This document shows, one piece after another, positions 1 through 5,216 of a stretch of 8,317 bases of DNA (within the stretch, counting starts at the first letter, position 1; every line of letters begins with the position of its first letter). Source of the DNA: GCA-003244245 sp050699655 (GTDB lineage: Bacteria; Actinomycetota; Actinomycetes; Mycobacteriales; Pseudonocardiaceae); the NCBI GenBank assembly GCA_050699655.1, contig JBOHFJ010000227.1, positions 1-8,317 on the forward strand. The letters are read 5' to 3'. Under the pieces are notes generated by a model. It had not been told where the DNA came from, did not search any database, and was given only the letters and a program-made list of their open reading frames with translations. Both the position numbers and the translations under genes were made by a program.

Positions 1-144
1 GTACCGCGTTACCCAGTTTCCCAAGGTCCCCTCATTGAGGCCGAGTTCGCGTGCGACCTGCGCGATCGGGCGGGATGCCTCAATCACCAGTCGAACGGCT
101 TCGTCCCGAAACTCGAGACTGAACTTCCGATACTTCCGAGACAT
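1..144 (-). CDS. IS3-family transposase OrfA, N-terminal part (cut by window edge)
   Basis: This is the first 48 codons of a leftward gene that runs out of the window. It starts at ATG 144-142 with MSRKYRKFSLEFRDEAVRLV and continues through PIAQVARELGLNEGTLGNWV. That is the N-terminal helix-turn-helix of IS3-family OrfA (HTH_Tnp_1 type), which binds the element's terminal inverted repeats. OrfA is usually about 90-110 aa and is followed by OrfB, the DDE catalytic part made by -1 frameshifting; both would lie to the left, unseen. AAAGG about 10 nt upstream of the ATG can serve as ribosome binding site. The gene overlaps the broken integrase ORF in another frame, as expected where an insertion sequence has landed in a gene. 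The family call rests on the motif pattern and is strong; the IS subgroup cannot be told. Confidence 0.85.
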   Translation of the reverse strand, partial: MSRKYRKFSLEFRDEAVRLVIEASRPIAQVARELGLNEGTLGNWVTRY

Positions 145-168
145 TTTCGATGGCGCCTTTCGGATACA
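1..168 (-). mobile_element. Upstream end of an IS3-family insertion sequence
   Basis: The orfA start at 144 and the point where the integrase sequence stops making family sense (residues about 325-330, positions 170-187) put the IS end at roughly 155-187. A plausible terminus is position 168, where the minus strand begins TGTATCCGAAAGGCGCC, because IS3 elements usually start with TG. The other end and the short target duplication are outside the window, so the exact boundary is an inference. The element reads in the same direction as the integrase it interrupts. Confidence 0.6.
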
Positions 169-1159
169 ACCCTATCGGGTCGTGGTCCGAGAACCTCGGG
201 GCACCCCAGTCCTCGGTGAGCGCCGTCCCGAGCCCCGCGCACTGTTGCGCGGCCCGCTGCTGGTGGGCGGTCAGGATCGCGACGGTGTCCAGATCGAGGC
301 TCACGATGCGCATCTGGTGGGTCTTGGTGTCTTTGATCAGCGTCTTGCCGTTCTGGCGGACCAGGTTGCGCCGGATGGTCAGCAACCCGGCCGGCAGGTC
401 GAGGTGCTCCCAGGCCAGACCGAGCAGCTCGCCACGCCGCGCGCCGGTGATGAACGCCAACCAGACGAAAGTGCCCCAGTCGGCGTCCTGCTCCCACGCC
501 GCACTCACGATCCTGGCCGCATCCTCGGCCGTAGGCGGATCGGGCTTCGGATGCTGCTGCCGGGGTCGCTTGACCGCATCCAACGGATTGACCGCGATCC
601 ACCCCCACCGCTGCGCCGCATTCAACGCACCACTGAGCACCGCATGGCACTCCCGGACCGACGACACCGACAACGGCCTGCACCTGTGCGGCACGCACCG
701 CTCATCGCACTCATGCTCCCGAGGCGTGCGGTGCTCGATGAACGTTCGTCCCTTGCACCGTCGCCGGCAGACCCGCAGCCCGGCGTAGAGCTGCTCGAAC
801 GGGCGCGCCCCGAGCTGCGCCAGCCGGCTCAGCGAGGTATCGCCGACCGCGGGCTTGAGGAATTTCTCGATCGCAACCCGATAGCTCGTCCGGGTGGTCT
901 CCTCGACCTGGTGGCCGGCCAGCCACTCATCGAGCAGATAGCCCAAGGTCACGCTCGTGCGCGCCGCAGTTGCGTCTGTGACCTGCCGGCGGAACTTGTC
1001 CCGGAGCTTGATCGCCGCGTCCTCGTCCTCGGCGGAACCGGTCAACATCACCTGCTTGCCGGTCACCGGGTCCTGCCCACCGAAGAGCCGAACCTGGTAC
1101 CTGCCGCCCCGCTGCCGGATGCCAGTCAGATCCTTCGGAGGCTGCTTCGTGCGTGCCAT
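80..1159 (-). pseudogene. Tyrosine site-specific integrase, 3' part lost to IS3 insertion
   Basis: This is a phage/integrative-element tyrosine recombinase. Such enzymes cut and rejoin DNA at att sites through a catalytic Arg-Lys-His-Arg-His-Tyr set. Numbering is from ATG 1159. Residues 12-60 are an N-terminal arm-binding-like region (GIRQRGGRYQVRLF). Residues 68-200 are a SAM-like core-binding domain ending in WGWIAVNPLDAVKRP. A Cys/His-rich insert occupies 131-160. The catalytic domain begins near 210, with Arg box TGARRGELLGL (R241) and the KTHQMR strand carrying the likely catalytic Lys (277 or 279). Family likeness ends about residue 325-330 (FSDHDPIG). The remaining codons down to the stop at 80 read into IS DNA, so HxxR and the Tyr are absent. 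ATG 1159 is preferred over upstream TTG codons because a TACACT -10 box lies 7 nt before it, suggesting a leaderless mRNA. The truncated protein should be catalytically dead. Confidence 0.85.
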
Positions 1160-1202
1160 AGGGGCGAGTGTATGCAGACGAATTGGACAGTCAGTTGGAC
1201 AG
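1160..1202 (-). promoter_or_regulatory. Putative leaderless promoter of the integrase gene
   Basis: On the minus strand TACACT (1172-1167) fits the actinobacterial -10 pattern TANNNT and is followed by 7 nt and then the ATG at 1159, so transcription would start at or beside the start codon. A weak -35 candidate, CTGACT, lies 16 nt upstream. No Shine-Dalgarno sequence precedes the ATG, in keeping with a leaderless transcript. Confidence 0.5.
1183..1202 (+). repeat. Two direct copies of TTGGACAG, 12-bp period
   Basis: TTGGACAG occurs at 1183-1190 and again, perfectly, at 1195-1202. The pair overlaps the -35 region of the integrase promoter and lies between the tRNA-Phe 3' end and the integrase start. 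By position these could be integrase arm-type sites or an operator for an excisionase or repressor. The function is inferred; the repeat itself is directly visible. Confidence 0.5.
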
Positions 1203-1220
1203 AGATCGGCCAAAGACCTA

Positions 1221-1244
1221 CAAAAGAGACCGTTCGCGCTGGTC
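1221..1244 (-). terminator. Weak candidate terminator after the tRNA cluster
   Basis: Downstream of tRNA-Phe the minus strand has GACC, a 9-nt loop, GGTC (1244-1228) and then TCTCTTTTG. A four-pair stem is short, but the U-rich run is unusual in this GC-rich sequence and sits where the tRNA transcript should end. It would also insulate the integrase from tRNA transcription. Confidence 0.25.
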
Positions 1245-1249
1245 AGAGG

Positions 1250-1296
1250 TGGTGGCCAGGGGCGGGGTCGAACCGCCGACCTTCCGATTTTCAGTC
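1250..1296 (-). other. Putative attachment site in the 3' half of tRNA-Phe
   Basis: The integrase gene begins 91 bp beyond the tRNA-Phe 3' end and reads away from it, the usual layout when an element has integrated at a tRNA 3' end and rebuilt the gene. The Pseudonocardiaceae elements pSE211 and pMEA100 are known to use tRNA-Phe. No second copy of the tRNA 3' segment is visible in the window, so the other att half would lie to the left. The extent given is only the anticodon-to-CCA segment, the usual crossover region. Confidence 0.4.
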
Positions 1297-1326
1297 GGAC
1301 GCTCGTACCAACTGAGCTACCTGGCC
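1250..1326 (-). tRNA. tRNA-Phe (GAA)
   Basis: The minus strand folds as a cloverleaf. Acceptor GGCCAGG (1326-1320) pairs with CCTGGCC. The D-arm begins GCTCAGTTGG. The anticodon stem TCCGA/TCGGA encloses loop CTGAAAA with anticodon GAA at 1292-1290. The T-arm contains GGTTCGACCCC. The discriminator A is at 1253 and CCA follows in the DNA (1252-1250), unlike the two neighbouring tRNAs. It is the last tRNA of the Glu-Asp-Phe cluster and the one facing the integrase gene. Confidence 0.97.
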
Positions 1327-1360
1327 GTGCGGGCCAAGCACGACCCGCTGTGTACCGGAG

Positions 1361-1434
1361 CGACCCAGACGGGACTCGAACCCGCGACCTTCGCCGTGAC
1401 AGGGCGACGCGCTAGCCAACTGCGCCACTGGGCC
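1361..1434 (-). tRNA. tRNA-Asp (GTC)
   Basis: The minus strand forms acceptor GGCCCAG (1434-1428) pairing with CTGGGTC, including one G-U pair. The D-arm begins GCGCAGTTGG. Anticodon stem CGCC/GGCG flanks loop CTGTCAC with anticodon GTC at 1400-1398. The T-arm has GGTTCGAGTCC and the discriminator is G at 1361. CCA is not encoded. It lies 34 bp from tRNA-Phe and 10 bp from tRNA-Glu, so the three are very probably cotranscribed. Confidence 0.97.
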
Positions 1435-1444
1435 TAGCTTTTCG

Positions 1445-1517
1445 TGCCCCCAACGGGATTCGAACCCGCGCTGCCGCCTTGAAAGGGCGGAGTCCTAGGC
1501 CGCTAGACGATGGGGAC
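1445..1517 (-). tRNA. tRNA-Glu (TTC)
   Basis: The minus strand forms acceptor GTCCCCA (1517-1511) pairing with TGGGGGC through one U-G wobble. The D-arm follows as TCGTCTAGCGGCCTAGGA. Anticodon stem CCGCC/GGCGG holds loop CTTTCAA with anticodon TTC at 1483-1481. The T-arm contains GGTTCGAATCC and the discriminator is A at 1445. CCA is not encoded. It is the first gene of a Glu-Asp-Phe cluster, an order also found in mycobacteria. Confidence 0.97.
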
Positions 1518-1565
1518 TTGGTCGTCCAGACCTGCCCGCGTCGGCGTCCCGTCGTGAGCACGCTC

Positions 1566-1595
1566 AGCATACGACATCACCGCAACCAGTTGCAC
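1566..1595 (-). promoter_or_regulatory. Likely promoter of the tRNA-Glu-Asp-Phe operon
   Basis: On the minus strand the -10 box is TATGCT (1571-1566). With 18 nt of spacing the -35 candidate is GTGCAA (1595-1590); TGCAAC with 17 nt is an alternative. Transcription would start near 1559, about 42 nt before tRNA-Glu, leaving a 5' leader for RNase P to remove. The -35 abuts the large inverted repeat at 1595-1641. Confidence 0.5.
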
Positions 1596-1641
1596 ACGGG
1601 TGGGTGGGCGGCTTCACTGGCGGGCCGCGCACCCACCCGTG
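1595..1641. repeat. 18-bp inverted repeat with one mismatch, upstream of the tRNA promoter
   Basis: The left arm CACGGGTGGGTGGGCGGC (1595-1612) is complementary to 1624-1641 except for one G-G mismatch (1607/1629); the outer 12 bp are perfect and the loop is 11 nt. A competing pairing exists between GGCTTCAC (1610-1617) and GTGAAGCC (1639-1646), so two mutually exclusive hairpins are possible. No U-run follows on either strand, so a simple intrinsic terminator is not evident. It may stop leftward read-through from the 77-aa gene, bind a protein, or belong to a small repeat element. Confidence 0.75.
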
Positions 1642-1711
1642 AAGCCACCACCCGTAAAGCCCCTACCGGCAAAGCCACCGCCCGGCAACGTCGCCGCCCG
1701 ACAACGTCACC
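1635..1711. repeat. Five degenerate 15-16 bp tandem units
   Basis: Units: 1635 ACCCGTGAAGCCACC, 1650 ACCCGTAAAGCCCCT, 1665 ACCGGCAAAGCCACC, 1680 GCCCGGCAACGTCGCC, 1696 GCCCGACAACGTCACC. The first three form one subtype and the last two another. They lie between the inverted repeat and the terminator hairpin. The first unit overlaps the right arm of the inverted repeat. No coding role is evident. Confidence 0.65.
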
Positions 1712-1739
1712 GTGCGCCGGCGACGTCACCGGCGCACGG
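1710..1739 (-). terminator. Strong hairpin terminator containing the stop codon of the 77-aa gene
   Basis: CCGTGCGCCGG (1710-1720) and CCGGCGCACGG (1729-1739) form a perfect 11-bp stem around an 8-nt loop that itself contains GACGTC. There is no U-tract, which is common for terminators of high-GC actinomycetes. The TGA of the leftward 77-aa gene (1728-1726) lies in the loop, so the last codons form one arm of the stem. Confidence 0.65.
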
Positions 1740-1959
1740 GCGGGACACCGTCCTCCCCATCGATCAGCCCCAACATGTCCAGCAACACCCGACAGTCCTC
1801 GGCGCCCATCGCCGACCGCGCGACCGCCAGCCGAGCCCGGTCCACCTGCTCGGCCGTGACTCGATGGGGGTCCTGCCCGCGCTGCGTGGGCACGGATGCC
1901 CTACTGAGTTCCGCGCCGGTCTCCAGGCCTAGGTCGTAGGTGCTCGACAGACGGCTCAT
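1726..1959 (-). CDS. Small hypothetical protein, 77 aa
   Basis: I do not recognise a named family. The protein starts MSRLSSTYDLGLETGAELSR. Its middle is charged and likely helical (TAEQVDRARLAVARSAMGAEDCRVLLDMLGL), and it ends GEDGVPPVRR. It has no membrane segment, no signal peptide and a single Cys. The ATG at 1959 is chosen because AGGAGG (1970-1965) stands 5 nt before it, the clearest ribosome binding site in the window; a longer reading from a TTG at 2013 lacks such support. TAGGTT at 2017-2012 is a possible -10 box with no good -35. The gene stands alone between the oxidoreductase and the tRNA cluster, on the same strand as both, and ends in a strong hairpin. The ADCRxLLDMLGL-like end resembles, from memory, other small actinobacterial hypothetical proteins; no function can be given. 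Confidence 0.75.
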   Translation of the reverse strand: MSRLSSTYDLGLETGAELSRASVPTQRGQDPHRVTAEQVDRARLAVARSAMGAEDCRVLLDMLGLIDGEDGVPPVRR

Positions 1960-1964
1960 TCGCC

Positions 1965-1970
1965 CCTCCT
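1965..1970 (-). promoter_or_regulatory. Ribosome binding site AGGAGG of the 77-aa gene
   Basis: A full AGGAGG lies 5 nt before ATG 1959. It fixes the start and shows that this mRNA has a leader, in contrast to the likely leaderless genes elsewhere in the window. Confidence 0.8.
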
Positions 1971-2086
1971 GAACTTCGTTCTGGCGTAACCAGGTCGTCA
2001 CCGCTCGGCGCAACCTATCTCCCGTTCAACGGTCGTCGCAGCCTCCTACCGGGTGATTACCCCGTGTGAACCTCACTAGTTGCGGC

Positions 2087-2106
2087 AAAACGCCCACCGC
2101 CCGGCG
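2087..2106 (-). terminator. Candidate terminator of the oxidoreductase operon
   Basis: Beginning 17 nt after the stop codon, the minus strand has CGCC, an 8-nt loop, GGCG (2106-2091) and then TTTT (2090-2087). The stem is short but GC-only and followed by four U residues. It sits where the operon transcript should end. Confidence 0.35.
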
Positions 2107-2122
2107 CTCGGCCAGTGGTCCC

Positions 2123-4930
2123 TCAGGTCGAGTCGTCGTCCAGCAACTCGGCGAGGTGCATCGCGCGCCGGCCCGTCGTCTGAGCGATCTGCAACCGGCA
2201 GCTGAACCCGTCGGCTAGCACCAACGCCTCAGGGCAGGCCCGGATGGCGGGCGCCAGCGAGCGCTGCGCCAGCGCGCTGGACAGTTCCTCGTGGCCAGGT
2301 TGGTAGCCGAAACTCCCGGCCAGCCCGCAGCATCCGGATGCCCGGCGCACCCGGATCCCGGCGGCGCGCAGCAGCGCGTCGTCGGCGTCATGGCCGAGGA
2401 CCGCGTGCTGGTGGCAGTGCACCTGCTGCACCGCGTCGGCCTCGCGCCGAGGCGGACGCCAGTCCGCCGCCCGCCGCGCCAGCAGCTCGGCCAGCGTCCA
2501 GGTCTGCCCGGCGAGTGCCTTCGCCGCTGGGTCGTCCGGGAGCAGCTCGGCCAGATCGGAGCGGAGCATGGCCACGCAGCTGGGCTCCAGCCCGACCACC
2601 ACAACCCCGGCGGCGATCGCGGCTCGCAGCAGCCGCAGGGACCGGCGCAACACCAGGCGGGCGAGCCCGAACTGTCCGGTGGCGAACCAGGTCAGGCCGC
2701 AGCACACGGTGCCCCGGGGCAGCCGGACGGCGAAACCGGCCGCGGTGAGCACCCGGGCGCCGGCGTGCACCACCTGGGGGTCGAACGACCGGGTGAAACA
2801 GTCCGGCCAGAGCAACACCACACCGCGCTGAGCCGGCCCCGAAGACAACCCTGAAGACAGCGCAGGCGGCCGGTAACGGGCGAACCGGGGCAGTGGGCGG
2901 GCCGTGGACACCCCGCCCAGCCGGGCGAGCAGCGGCGCGGCTCGGTTGGCGATCATCGGCGCCAGCCCGGCGAGGCGGGCCGCGAGCGGCAACGCCCCCA
3001 ACGAATAGTGCCATCGCGGCCGCGGCCGGAGCCGGTAATGCTGGTGCAGGAACTCCGCCTTGTAGCTGGCCATGTCCACATTGACCGGGCAGTCCGAGGC
3101 GCAGGCCTTGCAGGCCAGGCACAGGTCCAACGCCGCATGCACCTCGGGCGAGCGCCAGCCGCCGGTGATCAGGTCGCCGGCCAGCATCTCGGCCAGCAGG
3201 TGCGCCCGGCCGCGGGTGGAGTGCGCCTCATCCCGGGTGACCTGGAAACTGGGGCACATCACGCCGGGCCCGTCCAGTTGCCGGCAGGCGCCGACGCCGA
3301 CGCAGCGCTGGGTGGCCGCCGCCAGGCTGCCGCGGTCGCGGGTGAGCGCGAGGCTCACCGGCGCCTCCCGCTCCCGGCCGGGGCGCAGGTCGGCGTCCAG
3401 CGGCCGGGGATCCACCAGCACGCCGGGGTTGAGCAGCCCGTTCGGATCGAAGATCCCTTTGAACCGCGCGAACAGCTCGAGCACCGCTGGCGGGTACATC
3501 CGGTTCAGCAGCTCGCCTCGAGCGCGCCCGTCGCCGTGCTCCCCGCACAGCGAGCCACCGTGGGCCACCACCAGGTCCGCGGCCTGCTCCAGCAACCGCC
3601 GGAAATCGGCCCGGCCCGCCGCGGTGCGCAGCTCGGCGTCCAGCCGCACGTGAACGCAGCCCTCGCCGAAATGCCCGTACACCGCGCCCCGCCTGCCGTG
3701 CTCGGCGAGCAGCTCGGCGAAGCCGCGCAGGTAACCACCTAGCCGCTCGGGAGGCACCGTGGCGTCCTCCCAGCCCGGCCACGCCTGCGTCCCGTCGGCC
3801 AGCCGGGTCGCCAGGCCCGCGCCCGCCTCCCGAATCCGCCACAGCGCCGCCCGGTGCGCCGGATCAACCACCACCAGGTGTGGACGGCCCGCCTGCGCCG
3901 CCACCGCGCGCGCGGCCCCCGCCGCCCCCTCGGGGCGATCCGCGCCGAACTCCACGAGCAACCAGGCGCCACCCTCGGGTAGTTGCGCCACCGGACGTCC
4001 ACGCGCTCGCAACACCTCGATCAGCGCCGCGTCCATGCCCTCCACGGCGAGCGGGTGGTGCGCCAGCACCGCTGGGGCGGCATCAGCGGCGGCGGGTGTG
4101 TCGGGGAACCCCAGCACCAGCAGCGCCACCGCGGCTGGCGGCGTGACCAGCCGTACGGTCGCCTCCAGCAGCACCGCGCAGGTGCCCTCGGTTCCCACCA
4201 GTGCCCGAGCCAGCTGGGACCCGTGTTCGGGCAGCAGGTGCGCCAGCGCGTAGCCGGAGCCACGCCGTGGCCAGTCCGGCAGCGCGGTCCGGATCAATCC
4301 TCGGTACTCGCGCTCCAGGGCGGCCACCCCGGCTGGCAGCTCCCCGGAGCCCGCCACCAGCAGGGCGCCCTCGGGCAGCAGCACGACGAGTTCCTCGACG
4401 TTGCCGGCCGTGGTGCCCCAGGCCACCGAATGCGTACCGCAGGCGTTGTTGCCGATCATCCCGCCCAGCGTGCAGCGGCTGTGCGAGGACGGAGCCGGGC
4501 CGAAGCGCAGGCCGTGCGGGGCAGCGGCGGCCTGCAGCGTGTCGAGCACGACTCCCGGCTGCACCCGGGCCAGCCGGGCGGATGGGTCGAGGTCGAGCAC
4601 CGCGTCGAGGTGGCGGGAGAAGTCGAGGATCACACCGGGACCGATGGCGTTGCCCGCTATCGACGTGCCGGCGCCCCGGGGGGTGAGCGGTACACCCCAC
4701 TCGCGGCAGATGGCCATGACGGCGGACACGTCCTCGGCGCACCGGGGCAGCACGACCGCGCGCGGCACCACCCGGTAGTTCGACGCGTCGGTGGCGTACA
4801 GCGCGCGGGCCGCGGCGTCAGCTCGCACCTCGCCGCGCACCGCGGCGCGCAGTGCGCTGACCAGCGCGTGGTCATCCACCAGGGACGTTGAGCTCTGAGT
4901 GGGCGACGAGCAAGGCATTGATCGCCGCAC
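2123..4930 (-). CDS. FAD-linked oxidase / 4Fe-4S oxidoreductase, YdiJ-type D-2-hydroxyacid dehydrogenase
   Basis: A 935-aa fusion of a GlcD-like flavin half and a GlpC-like iron-sulfur half, the YdiJ layout (E. coli YdiJ is about 1,018 aa). The FAD-binding (PCMH) domain spans about 50-270, with PRGAGTS (84-90) and GGMIGNNACG (156-165). The FAD-oxidase C domain follows, with GHFGEGCVHVRL and CGEHGDGRARGELL. Cluster motifs are C543-x5-C549 ... MC559P and C604LACKACASDC614P. Two CCG motifs, C743-C744 and C867-C868, mark the C-terminal electron-transfer part. Family members oxidise D-2-hydroxyacids (D-2-hydroxyglutarate, D-lactate or glycolate) and pass electrons through Fe-S to a membrane acceptor; the substrate here is unknown. 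No signal peptide or membrane helix is seen. GTG 4930 is chosen because GGGGAGG lies 8 nt upstream; GTG 4879 is an alternative that would give an 8-nt overlap. The gene overlaps the 95-aa gene by 59 nt and is probably cotranscribed with it. Confidence 0.9.
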   Translation of the reverse strand: MRRSMPCSSPTQSSTSLVDDHALVSALRAAVRGEVRADAAARALYATDASNYRVVPRAVVLPRCAEDVSAVMAICREWGVPLTPRGAGTSIAGNAIGPGVILDFSRHLDAVLDLDPSARLARVQPGVVLDTLQAAAAPHGLRFGPAPSSHSRCTLGGMIGNNACGTHSVAWGTTAGNVEELVVLLPEGALLVAGSGELPAGVAALEREYRGLIRTALPDWPRRGSGYALAHLLPEHGSQLARALVGTEGTCAVLLEATVRLVTPPAAVALLVLGFPDTPAAADAAPAVLAHHPLAVEGMDAALIEVLRARGRPVAQLPEGGAWLLVEFGADRPEGAAGAARAVAAQAGRPHLVVVDPAHRAALWRIREAGAGLATRLADGTQAWPGWEDATVPPERLGGYLRGFAELLAEHGRRGAVYGHFGEGCVHVRLDAELRTAAGRADFRRLLEQAADLVVAHGGSLCGEHGDGRARGELLNRMYPPAVLELFARFKGIFDPNGLLNPGVLVDPRPLDADLRPGREREAPVSLALTRDRGSLAAATQRCVGVGACRQLDGPGVMCPSFQVTRDEAHSTRGRAHLLAEMLAGDLITGGWRSPEVHAALDLCLACKACASDCPVNVDMASYKAEFLHQHYRLRPRPRWHYSLGALPLAARLAGLAPMIANRAAPLLARLGGVSTARPLPRFARYRPPALSSGLSSGPAQRGVVLLWPDCFTRSFDPQVVHAGARVLTAAGFAVRLPRGTVCCGLTWFATGQFGLARLVLRRSLRLLRAAIAAGVVVVGLEPSCVAMLRSDLAELLPDDPAAKALAGQTWTLAELLARRAADWRPPRREADAVQQVHCHQHAVLGHDADDALLRAAGIRVRRASGCCGLAGSFGYQPGHEELSSALAQRSLAPAIRACPEALVLADGFSCRLQIAQTTGRRAMHLAELLDDDST

Positions 4931-5159
4931 ACGCCTGTCCTCCCCACATTAGATCGATCGACGAGCGGAGCTCGGTGATCGCTGCCGCGGGAATCCCGTC
5001 CCAGTGCTCCACGGCGGCCTTGATGCGGTCCACGATGGGTATGATCTCCGCGAGCGGGGCCTCCGCCAGGATGGCTGACACCAAAACATCCACATCATGC
5101 ACGAGGCTCTGCTGGATACTCCGCTGAGTACTCGGCTGGCTATTCTTGGGTGCGCTCAC
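4872..5159 (-). CDS. Small hypothetical protein, 95 aa, first gene of the oxidoreductase operon
   Basis: Not recognised as a known family. The protein begins MSAPKNSQPSTQRSIQQSL, a polar and probably disordered stretch. From about residue 20 it looks like three or four amphipathic helices (VDVLVSAILAEAPLAEIIPI; IKAAVEHW; AAAITELRSSIDLMW; CAAINALLVAHSELN) and ends VPGG. It has one Cys and no membrane helix or signal peptide. GTG 5159 is chosen because TAGCAT, a TANNNT -10 box, ends 8 nt before it, implying a leaderless mRNA; GTG 5102 would give 76 aa. The same frame stays open far upstream, but that part is antisense to ponA2 and looks like its shadow. The 3' end overlaps the oxidoreductase by 59 nt, suggesting cotranscription and perhaps coupling. 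A role as partner or regulator of the dehydrogenase is only a guess from context. Confidence 0.65.
   Translation of the reverse strand: MSAPKNSQPSTQRSIQQSLVHDVDVLVSAILAEAPLAEIIPIVDRIKAAVEHWDGIPAAAITELRSSIDLMWGGQACAAINALLVAHSELNVPGG
4939..4945 (-). promoter_or_regulatory. Ribosome binding site GGGGAGG of the oxidoreductase gene
   Basis: GGGGAGG (4945-4939) lies 8 nt before GTG 4930, inside the coding sequence of the 95-aa gene. It supports the upstream start and so the 59-nt overlap. Confidence 0.55.
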
Positions 5160-5216
5160 GCAGCTCGATGCTACTCGGCCAGCGCACCTCGGTGGCCCGA
5201 CGCGTAGGCTCGCCAA
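5160..5216. promoter_or_regulatory. Divergent leaderless promoter pair between the 95-aa gene and ponA2
   Basis: Rightward: TAGGCT (5205-5210) is followed by 6 nt and GTG 5217. Leftward: TAGCAT (5173-5168) is followed by 8 nt and GTG 5159. Both boxes fit TANNNT and sit where transcription would begin at the start codon. Neither has a convincing -35, and neither gene has a strong Shine-Dalgarno sequence. The 57-bp gap leaves little room for separate leaders. Confidence 0.55.

Noticed and set aside
1160..1213. Longer integrase start at TTG 1213
   Set aside because: The extra residues do not look like an integrase N-terminus, and the TACACT box sits 7 nt before ATG 1159.
35..1315. Rightward 426-codon open frame over the integrase and tRNA-Phe
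   Set aside because: It runs antisense to a recognisable integrase and through a tRNA gene, and its protein is Arg/Pro-rich with no known motif.
1635..1711. CRISPR array
   Set aside because: Units are contiguous 15-16 bp without spacers and are degenerate, so this is a short tandem repeat.
1479..1859. Rightward Pro/Thr/Arg-rich frame over tRNA-Glu and the tandem repeats
   Set aside because: It starts inside a tRNA gene and its composition comes from the repeat DNA; no ribosome binding site or family match.
2041..2122. Short reading frame or regulatory RNA after the oxidoreductase
   Set aside because: AGGAGG occurs near 2045 on the minus strand, but any frame after it closes within a few codons; apart from the weak terminator I see nothing else.
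3983..4891. Rightward 302-codon open frame inside the oxidoreductase
   Set aside because: It is opposite the conserved FAD-binding domain and has Gln/Gly/Arg-rich shadow composition.
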